Source: Actinoplanes sp. DH11 (GTDB lineage: Bacteria; Actinomycetota; Actinomycetes; Mycobacteriales; Micromonosporaceae). Taken from it: a stretch of DNA of 64,000 bases. This document shows, one piece after another, positions 44,035 through 52,328 of this stretch. Location: the NCBI RefSeq assembly GCF_020873875.1, contig NZ_JAHWGU010000035.1:27457-91456 (forward strand), written 5' to 3'. The translations under genes and the position numbers were made by a program. Position 1 is the stretch's first letter. The number at the start of each line of letters is the position of its first letter. The notes beneath the pieces are model-generated. The model had not been told where the DNA came from, made no database searches, and saw only the letters and a list, made by a program, of their open reading frames with translations.

Positions 44035-47021
44035 CAGAAGCCCTTCCATCGGGGGGCTCGGCCCTCGGCAAAGGCGCGGATGCCTTCGGTGGCGTCCGCG
44101 GAGCCGATCACCTCGCCGGCTATGTCGTTGAGACGGTCGAAGGCCTCCGCGGTGCTCCAGTCGCGGTGCTCGTCGACGATGCGCTTGGATGCGAGAACGG
44201 ACAGCGGTGCGTTGGCGGCGATCTCCTGGGCCAGCTCGATCGCGGTCTCCAGAGCCTTACCGGGCGAGACCACCCGGTTGACCAGGCCTAATTCGTGCAA
44301 CCGGCGGGCCGGCATCGGCGCTCCGGTGAGCGCCAGCTCCAGGGCGGTGCTGCGGGGCAGGCTCCGGGCGAGACGGAGTACGCCGCCGGCCGCCGCGACA
44401 AGTCCACGCCGGACCTCGGGGATGCCGAACTGGGCGTCCTCGGCGGCGACGATCAGATCCGCCGCGAGTGCGAGCTCACAGCCCCCGGCGAGCGCGGCAC
44501 CCTCGACCGCGGCGATCAGTGGCTTCGCCGGCGGGCGCGCGGTGATGCCGAGCAGGCCCCGCCCCTCGGTGATCGGGTACTCGCCGCGGGCGGCGGCCTT
44601 CAGGTCCATCCCGGAACAGAACACGGTGTCGCTGCCGGTCAGCACGGCGACGCGCGCGTCCGGGTCGGCCTCGAACGCGTCGACGGCCCGTTCCAGCGCC
44701 TTGGCACAGGCCAGATCGACGGCATTGCGTACGGCCGGCCGGTTGAGCCGGATCACGGTGACCGCGCCGTGCCACTCGAGGAGGACCGGCGGTTCCGGCG
44801 GCGGCGGCAGCGGCGCGGGCGTGGTGCCGGTGACGGTGACGCCGCCGCCGGTGAAGAGCAGCCGCCAGCCGAGCGGATCCTCGTTCAGGAGCCGGTCGAT
44901 CAGTCCGGCGTCGGTGGACCGGTGAACCACGCGCGAACCGGGTTCGGTCAGGGCGGTGATGATCGCTGCGGTTGGCTGACCGTCCCGGTCGTAGACGACC
45001 GTGCAGGCCTCCAGCACGGCCGTCACCTCCGGCGCGGGAGCGGGGGCGGGCGGCGACGACGAAGGTGGAGTCGAACCTGCGGGCTCCGGCCAGGAGAGGG
45101 CTCGCCGGGCCGGTGGGCGGGGCAGGCGCGGGTCGGCGTCGATGTCGGCGTATCGGGTGGTGGGTGGGCGGGCGGAGAGGATGGCGGCGGCGTGCTTTGT
45201 CGCGTACCAGCCGAGGGCGGTGGACAGGCCGACGGCGGACGGGTCGGAACGGAGCAGGGGCACCAGGGTCGCGACCGCGTGGCCGGAGTAGTTGTTGCCC
45301 GGGCCGCCGGCGAAGGTCAGGCCGCCGGTGACGGTCAGGGGGCGGTCCAGGGCGAGGCCCAGTTCGGCGGCGGCGATCTCCACCGCCGACGGGAAGCACG
45401 AGTAGAGGTCCACGTGGTCGATGTCGTCGATGGTGAGGCCGGTGTGGGCGAGTACCGCCTGCCCGATCGCGGCGACGGCCGGTGAGGATGCCAGGTCGGC
45501 GCGTTCGCTCACGAACCATTCGTCGGTGGCGTGGGCGCCGGCGTGGGGGAACACCCAGCGGTCCTGCGGTACGCCGGCCTCCCGCGCCGCGGCGGCGCTG
45601 CACACGATCACGCCGGAGGCCTGGTTGACCTGCAGGTTCGCGGTAAGCAGTTTCGGGTAGGGCGCGGCGATCGGGCGGTTCTCGGCGGTGGGTGTGGAGA
45701 GTTCGGCGGCGGTGCGGCGCTGCGGCAGCCAGGCGTACGGGTTGCCGGCGGCCACGTCGGAGAACCGCGCCCAAAGAGTGGTGATGCGTTCCCGGTGCGC
45801 CGCGGGGGAGAGGCCGGACCGGCGGCGGACGGCGGATTCCAGCAGCGCGTAGACGTAGATCGGCGCGACCAGGCCGGCGGCGGTCTCCGGTCCGTTGTGG
45901 GGTTCGGCGTCGCGGCCGACGACCCGGCTCGGTGCGGTGCCGTCGGGCTGGGTGGGCCAGCCCAGGGGGTGACCGGCCTTCTCGGCGGCGGCCGCGGTGG
46001 CGGCGGCCTCCGCTCCGGCCACCAGGACCACTGCGGCGTGACCGTTGCTGATCGCTGCGGCCGCGTCGTTGATCAGCCGGAGGCCGCCGTCGCCGCCGAA
46101 GGTGCTGCTGCGGACCGTCTCGGCCGGGGTGGCGCCGACGGCGGCGGCGATCAGGGCGGCGCCGTCCGGGTACTGCCAGGACACGCTCGGCACCCAGGCC
46201 ACCGCATCGGCCTGGGCGAGCAACCCGGCGGCGCCACTGTCCTGCTCGGCCATCCGCAGGGCGCGCACGGCGAGCGAGGCCGGGTCGGCGCCGAGCGGAT
46301 CGGTGGACCGCTCGGACACCTGCCCGACCCCGACGATCACCGGCGTCCACGGGTCGATCTCCTGCCCGGTGCGGTCGTGCCGGACCGGCGCGGACCGGGC
46401 CAGACGCTCCCGAGGCGGCGGGTCGGCGGCGGACGACTTCTTCGGGGGTACGGGGCCCGCCGGTGACCGGGAAGGATCACTGACGAGCGCGCTCAGACGG
46501 GCCAGGGACGTGGTCATCGCGTCGGCCAGGTTGCGCGCCACCATCGGACCGAGCGGTCCGTCGGCGGACCCGCCCTGCACGCCGCCGTCGATGCGGACCA
46601 CGGTGCCGTCGGCAGCCGGGGCCAGGGAGAGGTAGAGCGCCACGACGATGCCCATCGGCCCGGTGCCGTCGAGCCAGACGGTGCGCTCCGCCCGTACACC
46701 CGATGCCGTCCAGCGCACCTCCGCGGGCATCCCCATCAGCGTGATGCGCTGCGCGAAGCGCACGCCGTCGGCCATCGTGGCCGGCGGCTCGGTCACCCAG
46801 CCGGTGTGCAGGACCAACCAGTCCGCCATCCGCGCCGGGTCTGTGAGCAGCGGGAACACCCGGTCCGGGGGCGCGGGGACGGTGATCTGCGCGGCGTACG
46901 GGTACGTCAGCTGCCGCGGCGGCGGCGTCAGCCCGGCGGCCCCTGCGGGCGGCGCGGCACGGCGGGTCAGGGCGGCCGTGGCGAGCGCGCGAAGCATGGA
47001 CAGGTGCCGGCGAACGGGCAT
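44034..47021 (-). CDS. Three-part fusion: SRPBCC + thiolase-like + enoyl-CoA hydratase
   Basis: A 995-residue protein. Residues about 42-182 are an SRPBCC (polyketide cyclase/START-like) domain (YAAQITVPAPPDRVFPLLTD). Residues about 225-660 are an acetyl-CoA-acetyltransferase-like thiolase (WTPVIVGVGQVSERS, VDLYSCFPSAVEIAAAELG, TFAGGPGNNYSGHAVATL), followed by its OB-like tail (ACTVVYDRDGQPTAAIITAL). Residues about 745-995 are a crotonase (VTVIRLNRPAVRNAVDLA, GSDTVFCSGMDLKAAARG, AVEGAALAGGCELALAADL). The start at 47021 is chosen because GGGAG lies 6 nt upstream; the ATG at 47027 directly abuts that site. It is coupled to the acyl-CoA synthetase and divergent from tetR. Likely function: consecutive beta-oxidation-like steps on one chain (inference). 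Confidence 0.88.
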   Translation of the reverse strand: MPVRRHLSMLRALATAALTRRAAPPAGAAGLTPPPRQLTYPYAAQITVPAPPDRVFPLLTDPARMADWLVLHTGWVTEPPATMADGVRFAQRITLMGMPAEVRWTASGVRAERTVWLDGTGPMGIVVALYLSLAPAADGTVVRIDGGVQGGSADGPLGPMVARNLADAMTTSLARLSALVSDPSRSPAGPVPPKKSSAADPPPRERLARSAPVRHDRTGQEIDPWTPVIVGVGQVSERSTDPLGADPASLAVRALRMAEQDSGAAGLLAQADAVAWVPSVSWQYPDGAALIAAAVGATPAETVRSSTFGGDGGLRLINDAAAAISNGHAAVVLVAGAEAAATAAAAEKAGHPLGWPTQPDGTAPSRVVGRDAEPHNGPETAAGLVAPIYVYALLESAVRRRSGLSPAAHRERITTLWARFSDVAAGNPYAWLPQRRTAAELSTPTAENRPIAAPYPKLLTANLQVNQASGVIVCSAAAAREAGVPQDRWVFPHAGAHATDEWFVSERADLASSPAVAAIGQAVLAHTGLTIDDIDHVDLYSCFPSAVEIAAAELGLALDRPLTVTGGLTFAGGPGNNYSGHAVATLVPLLRSDPSAVGLSTALGWYATKHAAAILSARPPTTRYADIDADPRLPRPPARRALSWPEPAGSTPPSSSPPAPAPAPEVTAVLEACTVVYDRDGQPTAAIITALTEPGSRVVHRSTDAGLIDRLLNEDPLGWRLLFTGGGVTVTGTTPAPLPPPPEPPVLLEWHGAVTVIRLNRPAVRNAVDLACAKALERAVDAFEADPDARVAVLTGSDTVFCSGMDLKAAARGEYPITEGRGLLGITARPPAKPLIAAVEGAALAGGCELALAADLIVAAEDAQFGIPEVRRGLVAAAGGVLRLARSLPRSTALELALTGAPMPARRLHELGLVNRVVSPGKALETAIELAQEIAANAPLSVLASKRIVDEHRDWSTAEAFDRLNDIAGEVIGSADATEGIRAFAEGRAPRWKGF

Positions 47022-47116
47022 CGACATCTCCCTAACAGTCTGGCGTGACGGTAAGGGAGTGACGGGGGTCACGGCAAGGCCCGCGATCATGCGGGCGAAA
47101 TCCGGTGTGGACCGAA

Positions 47117-47140
47117 CTAACCGTCAAGTCGTACGGTTAG
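47117..47140. promoter_or_regulatory. Palindromic operator, TetR-type
   Basis: CTAACCGT (47117-47124) and ACGGTTAG (47133-47140) form a perfect inverted repeat with an 8-bp spacer. It lies 5 bp before the tetR GTG and about 100 bp from the start of the divergent fusion gene. Size and position fit an autoregulating TetR operator that controls both transcripts. Confidence 0.65.
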
Positions 47141-47144
47141 CGCC

Positions 47145-47789
47145 GTGACATTGGAACACTCGGGCCGGCGCACCCAGGCCCAGCGCAGCGAGGCGACCCG
47201 ATCGAAGATCCTGGACGCGACAGTGCAGTGCCTGGTCGAGCGGGGCTACGCCGAGACCACCACGGCCGAGGTGCTGGCCCGTGCCGACGTGCCCCGCGGC
47301 ACCCTGCTGCACCACTTCCCGACCAAGGTTGACCTGCTCGTCGCGGCGGTGCAGCACGTGGCGCGCCGCCGCCTCGACGGGGTCGCCGCCGAGGTCGCCG
47401 CCACGCCGGCCGGCGCCGAGCCCCTCGACGCGTTCATCGACGTCGTCTGGCGGCACTTCTCCTCGCCGCTGTTCTGGGCCGCCCTCGAACTGTGGAACGC
47501 CGCCCGCACCGACGCCGCGCTGCGTGCCGCCCTGGTGGCCGTCGAGAAGGAGATCTTCGGGACGCTGCGGGAGCACGCCCGCGACCTGATCGACGACGAC
47601 CCACGCGTCGACACCGTCGTGCACTTCACGTTCGAGGTGCTCACCGGCCTCGCCATGACCGGCATCGTCAGCGGCGACCTGGCGAGCCGGGAACTGCTGA
47701 TCCGCCGCTGGAAACGGGCCGCCGCGGTCCTGCTGGGCCGCCGCGACCCGGACACCCTGGTCGAGAACCATCGAAGGAGCCGAGCATGA
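47145..47789 (+). CDS. TetR-family regulator of the acyl-CoA module
   Basis: A 214-residue regulator from a GTG at 47145. The HTH is AQRSEATRSKILDATVQCLV with TTTAEVLARADVPRGTLLHH and FPTKVDLLVAAV; the C-terminal ligand domain (VVWRHFSSPLFWAALELWN) resembles FadR/FabR-like actinobacterial TetRs that bind acyl-CoA. It is coupled to the acyl-CoA dehydrogenase by an ATGA overlap and sits next to a palindrome, so it probably represses both directions until an acyl-CoA ligand binds. The ligand is inferred from context. Confidence 0.9.
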   Translation: MTLEHSGRRTQAQRSEATRSKILDATVQCLVERGYAETTTAEVLARADVPRGTLLHHFPTKVDLLVAAVQHVARRRLDGVAAEVAATPAGAEPLDAFIDVVWRHFSSPLFWAALELWNAARTDAALRAALVAVEKEIFGTLREHARDLIDDDPRVDTVVHFTFEVLTGLAMTGIVSGDLASRELLIRRWKRAAAVLLGRRDPDTLVENHRRSRA

Positions 47790-48925
47790 TCGAAACTCCG
47801 GAGCGCGCCGCGCTGGCAGCCACGATGCGGCAGTTCACCGCCCGCGAGGTGCTGCCGAACCTGCCCGCGTGGGAGCGCGCCGGCGAGATCCCCCGGGAGA
47901 CGCACCGGCGGATCGCCAAGGCCGGGCTGTACGCGATCGGCTTCGGCGAGGAGATCGGCGGCGAAGGCGGCGACACCGTCGACATGGTGCTCGCCACCGA
48001 GGCGTTCCTCGAGGCGGGCGGCTCCTCCGGCGCACACGCCGCGCTGTTCACCCACGGCATCGCGCTGCCGCACATCATCGCCAGTGGCGACCAGGCACTT
48101 ATCGACCGGTTCGTCCGGCCCGCCCTGGCCGGCGAGCTGGTCTGCGCGCTCGGCATCACCGAGCCCGACGCCGGCTCCGACGTGGCCCACCTGCGCACCA
48201 CCGCGGTCCGGGACGGCGACGACTACGTGGTCGACGGGGCGAAGATGTTCATCACCTCGGGCGTCCGGGCGGACTTCGTCACCACCGCCGTGCGGACCGG
48301 CGGGCCAGGCGCCGCCGGCATCAGCCTGCTCGTGATCGAGAAGGACACGCCCGGGTTCACCGTCTCCCGCAAACTCGACAAGATGGGCTGGCTCTGCTCG
48401 GACACCGCGGAGCTCTCGTTCACCGGCTGCCGGGTGCCGGCGCGCAACCTGATCGGCCCGGAGAACGCCGGATTCGCGCTGATCGGGCAGGTGTTCGTCC
48501 CGGAACGCATCATCGCGGCCGTGCACGCGTACTCGGTCGCGCAGCGCTGTCTTGATCTGACCCTGTCGTATGTGCGTCAGCGCGCGACGTTCGGCAAGCC
48601 GGTCGTGTCCCGCCAGGTGGTCCAGCACAAACTCGTCCAGATGCGCCAGCGCATCGAGCTGGCCCGCACCTACACCCGGGAGGTCGCCCGCCGGCACGCC
48701 GCCGGTGAGTTCGTCGCCGGCGAGGTCTGCCTGGCCAAGAACGCCGCCGTGGACGCCTGCAAGTACGTGGTGGACGAGGCGGTGCAACTGCACGGCGGGA
48801 TGGGCTACATGCGGGAGAGCGAAGTGGAGCGGCACTACCGCGACTCCCGGATCCTGGGCATCGGCGGCGGCGCCACGGAGGTGATGACGGACCTCGCGGC
48901 GAAGATTTTCGGGTACGGTCGTTGA
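47786..48925 (+). CDS. Acyl-CoA dehydrogenase
   Basis: A 379-residue FAD enzyme that forms the alpha-beta double bond of an acyl-CoA. Visible blocks: VCALGITEPDAGSDVAHLRT, GDDYVVDGAKMFITSGVRAD, LDKMGWLCSDTAELSFTGCR, VRQRATFGKPVVSRQVVQHK and the C-terminal VQLHGGMGYMRESEVERHYR followed by DSR. GGAG upstream and the ATGA overlap with tetR fix the start. It supplies the first oxidation of the pathway; the crotonase and thiolase of the divergent fusion would follow. The 3' end lies in a 22-bp tandem duplication. Confidence 0.92.
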   Translation: MIETPERAALAATMRQFTAREVLPNLPAWERAGEIPRETHRRIAKAGLYAIGFGEEIGGEGGDTVDMVLATEAFLEAGGSSGAHAALFTHGIALPHIIASGDQALIDRFVRPALAGELVCALGITEPDAGSDVAHLRTTAVRDGDDYVVDGAKMFITSGVRADFVTTAVRTGGPGAAGISLLVIEKDTPGFTVSRKLDKMGWLCSDTAELSFTGCRVPARNLIGPENAGFALIGQVFVPERIIAAVHAYSVAQRCLDLTLSYVRQRATFGKPVVSRQVVQHKLVQMRQRIELARTYTREVARRHAAGEFVAGEVCLAKNAAVDACKYVVDEAVQLHGGMGYMRESEVERHYRDSRILGIGGGATEVMTDLAAKIFGYGR

Positions 48926-48964
48926 TCGATGACTGTGGAGGAGTTGATCGATGACTGTGGAGGG
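48921..48964. repeat. 22-bp tandem duplication of a stop/start junction
   Basis: GTTGATCGATGACTGTGGAG plus GA/GG occurs at 48921-48942 and again at 48943-48964. Copy one contains the acyl-CoA dehydrogenase stop (48923-48925) and an ATG at 48929. Copy two contains the ATG at 48951 that opens the methyltransferase frame. GGAGGAG of copy one lies 7 nt before the second ATG and provides its ribosome site. Because 22 is not a multiple of three, the first ATG is out of frame. Confidence 0.9.
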
Positions 48965-49781
48965 ATCGCTCGTGCCCGAGGGAACCGAGTGGGTGCCTGC
49001 CGGCATCGACGTCAACCGGCCCAGCTCCGCCCGCGTCTACGACTACTTCCTCGGCGGGGCGCACAACTTCGCCGTCGACCGGCAGCTCGCCGACCAGATC
49101 GCGTCGATGACACCGAACATCGGTGAGACGATGCGCTCCAACCGGGTCTTCCTGCGCCGCGCGGTGCGGTACCTGGCCGGGCAGGGCATCCGGCAGTTCC
49201 TCGACATCGGCTCCGGCATCCCGACCGCCGGCAACGTCCACGAGATCGCCCTGGACGCGGCGCCCGGTTCGACGGTCGTCTACGTCGACATCGACCCGGT
49301 GGCTGTCGAGCACAGCCGGGCCATCCTGGCCGGCGTCGACGGCGCGGGCGTGATCTGCGCCGACGTGCGTGACGCCGACCGGATCCTCGCGGAGACCGGG
49401 AAACTGGGCCTGATCGACTTCGAGCGGCCGGTCGCCGTACTCCTCGCCGGGGTGCTGCACTTCGTGCCCGACGGCGACGGGCCTGGTGCGGCGGTGGCGG
49501 CGCTGCGCGCGGCCCTGGCGCCGGGCAGCTACCTGCTCATCTCGCACGCCACCGGTGACGGACAGCCGCCCGAGGTGATCGAGGCGCAGCGGCTGTCGGC
49601 ACGGACCGGCACCGAGATCGCGCTGCGCACCGCCGCCGAGATCACCGCCTACTTCGACGGCTTCACCCTGGTCGAGCCGGGACTGGTGTTCATACCGCGG
49701 TGGCGGCCGGACCCGCAGGACCCGGTCGACGAGCATCCCGAGCGCGTCGGGGCGTACGCCGGTGTGGCTCGCAAGGGTTGA
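48951..49781 (+). CDS. SAM-dependent methyltransferase, DUF574 family
   Basis: A 276-residue protein. GIDVNRPSSARVYDYFLGG with HNFAVDRQLADQIASMTPNI is the DUF574 signature. The SAM site is IRQFLDIGSGIPTAGNVHEI, then VVYVDIDPVAVEHSRAIL and AVLLAGVLHFVPDGDGPGAA. This family is strongly expanded in actinomycetes; substrates are largely unknown. The start is at 48951; the ATG at 48929 is a frameshifted copy from the tandem duplication. GC and codon use match the neighbours. Confidence 0.9.
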   Translation: MTVEGSLVPEGTEWVPAGIDVNRPSSARVYDYFLGGAHNFAVDRQLADQIASMTPNIGETMRSNRVFLRRAVRYLAGQGIRQFLDIGSGIPTAGNVHEIALDAAPGSTVVYVDIDPVAVEHSRAILAGVDGAGVICADVRDADRILAETGKLGLIDFERPVAVLLAGVLHFVPDGDGPGAAVAALRAALAPGSYLLISHATGDGQPPEVIEAQRLSARTGTEIALRTAAEITAYFDGFTLVEPGLVFIPRWRPDPQDPVDEHPERVGAYAGVARKG

Positions 49782-49784
49782 CGG

Positions 49785-51872
49785 GTGTTCGCTCGGCGGT
49801 GGCGGCGTGAGCTGACCCGTTCGATGTTCGTCCCCCTCGACTCGGCGGCCCTGGACGCGCTGCTGTCGCGGCTGGCGGCGCTGCTGGGAAAAGACCCTGA
49901 GGCGGCCGGCGCGGGGCTGGTGGAGGCGCATCTGACGGATCCGTCGGTGCTCGCGGCCACGATCCGGATCCTGGACGACAAGGAGGTGGCGGCGCGGGTG
50001 GCGGCCGGGTACGCCCGGGCCCTGCGCGCCGCCACCCTGGCCGAGCAGGAACGCCTCACCAAAGCCGTGCTCGCCGCGCACGCCGCCGCCGAACGCGCGC
50101 TGCGGGCCGGCGAGTCCCGGATGCGGGCGATCTTCCAGAACGCCGCCGTCGGCATCGGCGTGAGCACCATGGACGGCCGGATCGTCCGGGTCAACCAGGC
50201 CTTCGCCGACCTGCTCGGCTACACCGTCGACGAGATGTCCCGGCTCCGGGTGCCCGACCTCGCCCACCCCAGCGACCCGCCCGACATGTGGCAGCTCTAC
50301 GAGGAACTGGTCGCCGGCAAGCGTGATCACGTACGGCTGGAGAAGGCGTATCCCCGGCGCGACGGCGGCGTGGTCTGGACCGACCTGACGTCGTCGCTGA
50401 TCCGCGACGACGACGGCGCGCCCGAGTTCACCATCGCCATGGTGCAGGACATCACCGACCGGCTGCGCCTGCAGGACCGCCCAGAGCACCAGGCCACCCA
50501 CGACCCGCTCACCGGCCTGCCCAACCGCGCGATGATCGCCGACCGGCTCGAACGGATCTTCACGGAGGCCGGCGCGGACACCCGGGTCGGTGTCTGCTTC
50601 CTCGACCTGGACGGCTTCAAACGGATCAACGACACGCTCGGCCACCAGGTCGGCGACGAACTCCTGGTCGCCGTCGCCGACCGGCTCGCCCGGTGCGCGA
50701 GCGGACCAGGCCGGGTTGCCGGGCGGGTCAGCGGCGACGAATTCGTGCTGCTCGTCGAGGACCCGGCCGGCCCGGACGAGATGACCGGCCTGGCCGCCCG
50801 GGTGCTGGACGTGCTGTCCCAGCCGGTCCAGCTCGGTCGGCACCGGACCCGTGTCTCGGCGAGCATCGGCGTGGTCGAGGCCGGCGTCCAGGAGACCAGC
50901 CCCGCCGAGCTGATGAAAGCCGCCGACCTCACCCTCTACGTCGCCAAGTCGGAGGGCCGCGGCCGGTACGTCACCTACGACGCCGACCGCGACGCCCGCC
51001 AGGCCGCCCGCTACGAACTCGCCGCAGCCATCCCCGACGCCCTGGACCGGCAGGAGTTCACCCTGGTCTACCAGCCCCTCGTCGCGCTCGCCGACGGGCG
51101 GATGACCGGGGTGGAGGCGCTGGTCCGGTGGCAGCACCCGGACCACGGCGAACTCTCCCCGGACCGGTTCATCCCGCTCGCCGAGGAGACCGGCGTCATC
51201 CTGCCGCTCGGCCGCCGCGTCCTGGAGCAGGCCTGCGCGCAGGCCGCCGAGTGGGCGCGGCACTTCCCGGACCGCCCGCTGCCGGTGAGCGTCAACATGA
51301 CCGTCTCCCAGGTGCACGAGCCGTCGCTGCCGTCCGACGTGGCCCGGATCCTGGCCCGGACCGGCCTCGACCCGGCCCTGCTCGTGCTGGAACTGACCGA
51401 GAGCGCCGTGATGGACAACGACTCGGCGCCGCTGCGGGCCCTCGCCGACCGCGGCATCCGGATCGCCATCGACGACTTCGGGACGGGGTACTCCAATCTG
51501 GCGTACCTGCGGCGGCTGCCGGTGCACATCCTGAAGCTGGCCGGGCCGTTCGTGGACGGGCTCGCGGCCTCCTCGCCCGCGTCGCCGCCCTCGTCGTCGT
51601 CCGCCTCGCCGTCCGTTCCGTCGTCTTTTTTGTCGGCTGCCTCGGTCGTGGACGAGCAGATCGTGGACACGATCGTGCGGCTCGCCCACGCCATCGGCCT
51701 GGCCGTCACCGCCGAAGGCGTCGAAACACGCGCGCAGGCCGACCGGCTGCGCGCCCTGGGCTGCGACACCGGGCAGGGCTGGCTGTTCGCCCGGCCGCAG
51801 CCCGCGGCCGCGATCACCGAGCTGCTGCGCCGGTCAGGAGACGTTACGGATCATCCGCTGCAGGACCGCTAA
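49785..51872 (+). CDS. PAS-GGDEF-EAL cyclic-di-GMP protein
   Basis: A 695-residue signalling protein. A helical N-terminus (residues 1-105) precedes a PAS domain (MRAIFQNAAVGIGVSTMDGR, to about 230). The GGDEF domain has ATHDPLTGLPNRAMIADRLE and the active-site variant SGDEF at 316-320. The EAL domain has E444-A-L in GVEALVRW and IDDFGTGYSNLAYLRRL. After Lys584 the usual LKIDRSFV reads LKLAGPFV, so a conserved Asp is Ala, and a Ser/Pro-rich insert of about 28 residues (about 595-622) splits the EAL fold. It may therefore make rather than degrade cyclic-di-GMP, or only bind it. AAGGG 7 nt upstream supports the GTG start; an ATG at 49824 is possible. The 3' end overlaps the next gene by 39 bp, convergent. 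Confidence 0.9.
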   Translation: MFARRWRRELTRSMFVPLDSAALDALLSRLAALLGKDPEAAGAGLVEAHLTDPSVLAATIRILDDKEVAARVAAGYARALRAATLAEQERLTKAVLAAHAAAERALRAGESRMRAIFQNAAVGIGVSTMDGRIVRVNQAFADLLGYTVDEMSRLRVPDLAHPSDPPDMWQLYEELVAGKRDHVRLEKAYPRRDGGVVWTDLTSSLIRDDDGAPEFTIAMVQDITDRLRLQDRPEHQATHDPLTGLPNRAMIADRLERIFTEAGADTRVGVCFLDLDGFKRINDTLGHQVGDELLVAVADRLARCASGPGRVAGRVSGDEFVLLVEDPAGPDEMTGLAARVLDVLSQPVQLGRHRTRVSASIGVVEAGVQETSPAELMKAADLTLYVAKSEGRGRYVTYDADRDARQAARYELAAAIPDALDRQEFTLVYQPLVALADGRMTGVEALVRWQHPDHGELSPDRFIPLAEETGVILPLGRRVLEQACAQAAEWARHFPDRPLPVSVNMTVSQVHEPSLPSDVARILARTGLDPALLVLELTESAVMDNDSAPLRALADRGIRIAIDDFGTGYSNLAYLRRLPVHILKLAGPFVDGLAASSPASPPSSSSASPSVPSSFLSAASVVDEQIVDTIVRLAHAIGLAVTAEGVETRAQADRLRALGCDTGQGWLFARPQPAAAITELLRRSGDVTDHPLQDR

Positions 51873-52253
51873 CGCCGCGACGTACTCCGCGTCGTCGATC
51901 CCCTCATGGATTCGCGCCCGGATCCGCGGCGCGTACGCCCGCCACCGCTCGCAGGCCTCCCGCCCGGCCGCCGTCACCCGCAGCCGCCCGAGCCGGTCCA
52001 CGGCCACGAGCCGGCCGTCCAGGAGCGTCTCCGCCTCCGCCACCAGATCGTCCTCCGGCCGCAGATAGTCCCGCATGGCCTCCCGCAACTCGTCCACGGT
52101 CCGGCCGTCACCGCCCTCGATCAGCGCACGCAGCAGCCACAGCTGCGGCTGCGTGAACCCGAGCTCGGCCTGCCGGGCCCGGGTGAAAGCGATCAGCTTC
52201 TGGTACGCGACCCCGGTCCAGTAGGCGGCCGGTTCGGCAGGGGAGATGGTCAT
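51834..52253 (-). CDS. Winged-helix (MarR/PadR-like) protein
   Basis: A 139-residue protein. YWTGVAYQKLIAFTRARQAE with GFTQPQLWLLRALIEGGDGR and TVDELREAMRDYLRPEDDL reads as a MarR-like helix-turn-helix, then LLDGRLVAVDRLGRLRVTAA is the wing and a helical dimerisation tail follows. It is likely a small transcription factor or a structural relative. Its C-terminus overlaps the 3' end of the PAS-GGDEF-EAL gene by 39 bp on the opposite strand. Target unknown. Confidence 0.75.
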   Translation of the reverse strand: MTISPAEPAAYWTGVAYQKLIAFTRARQAELGFTQPQLWLLRALIEGGDGRTVDELREAMRDYLRPEDDLVAEAETLLDGRLVAVDRLGRLRVTAAGREACERWRAYAPRIRARIHEGIDDAEYVAALAVLQRMIRNVS

Positions 52254-52328
52254 GCGCCGACCGTAGAACCTGAAGGACGCTTGAGGTCAATGCGTACGCG
52301 GCATCCCGGTGCCGCTAGCCTGGGCGGC

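Noticed and set aside
42790..44925. 711-codon frame opposite the acyl-CoA synthetase and fusion genes
   Set aside because: Shadow frame; the other strand has clear AMP-binding and crotonase motifs.
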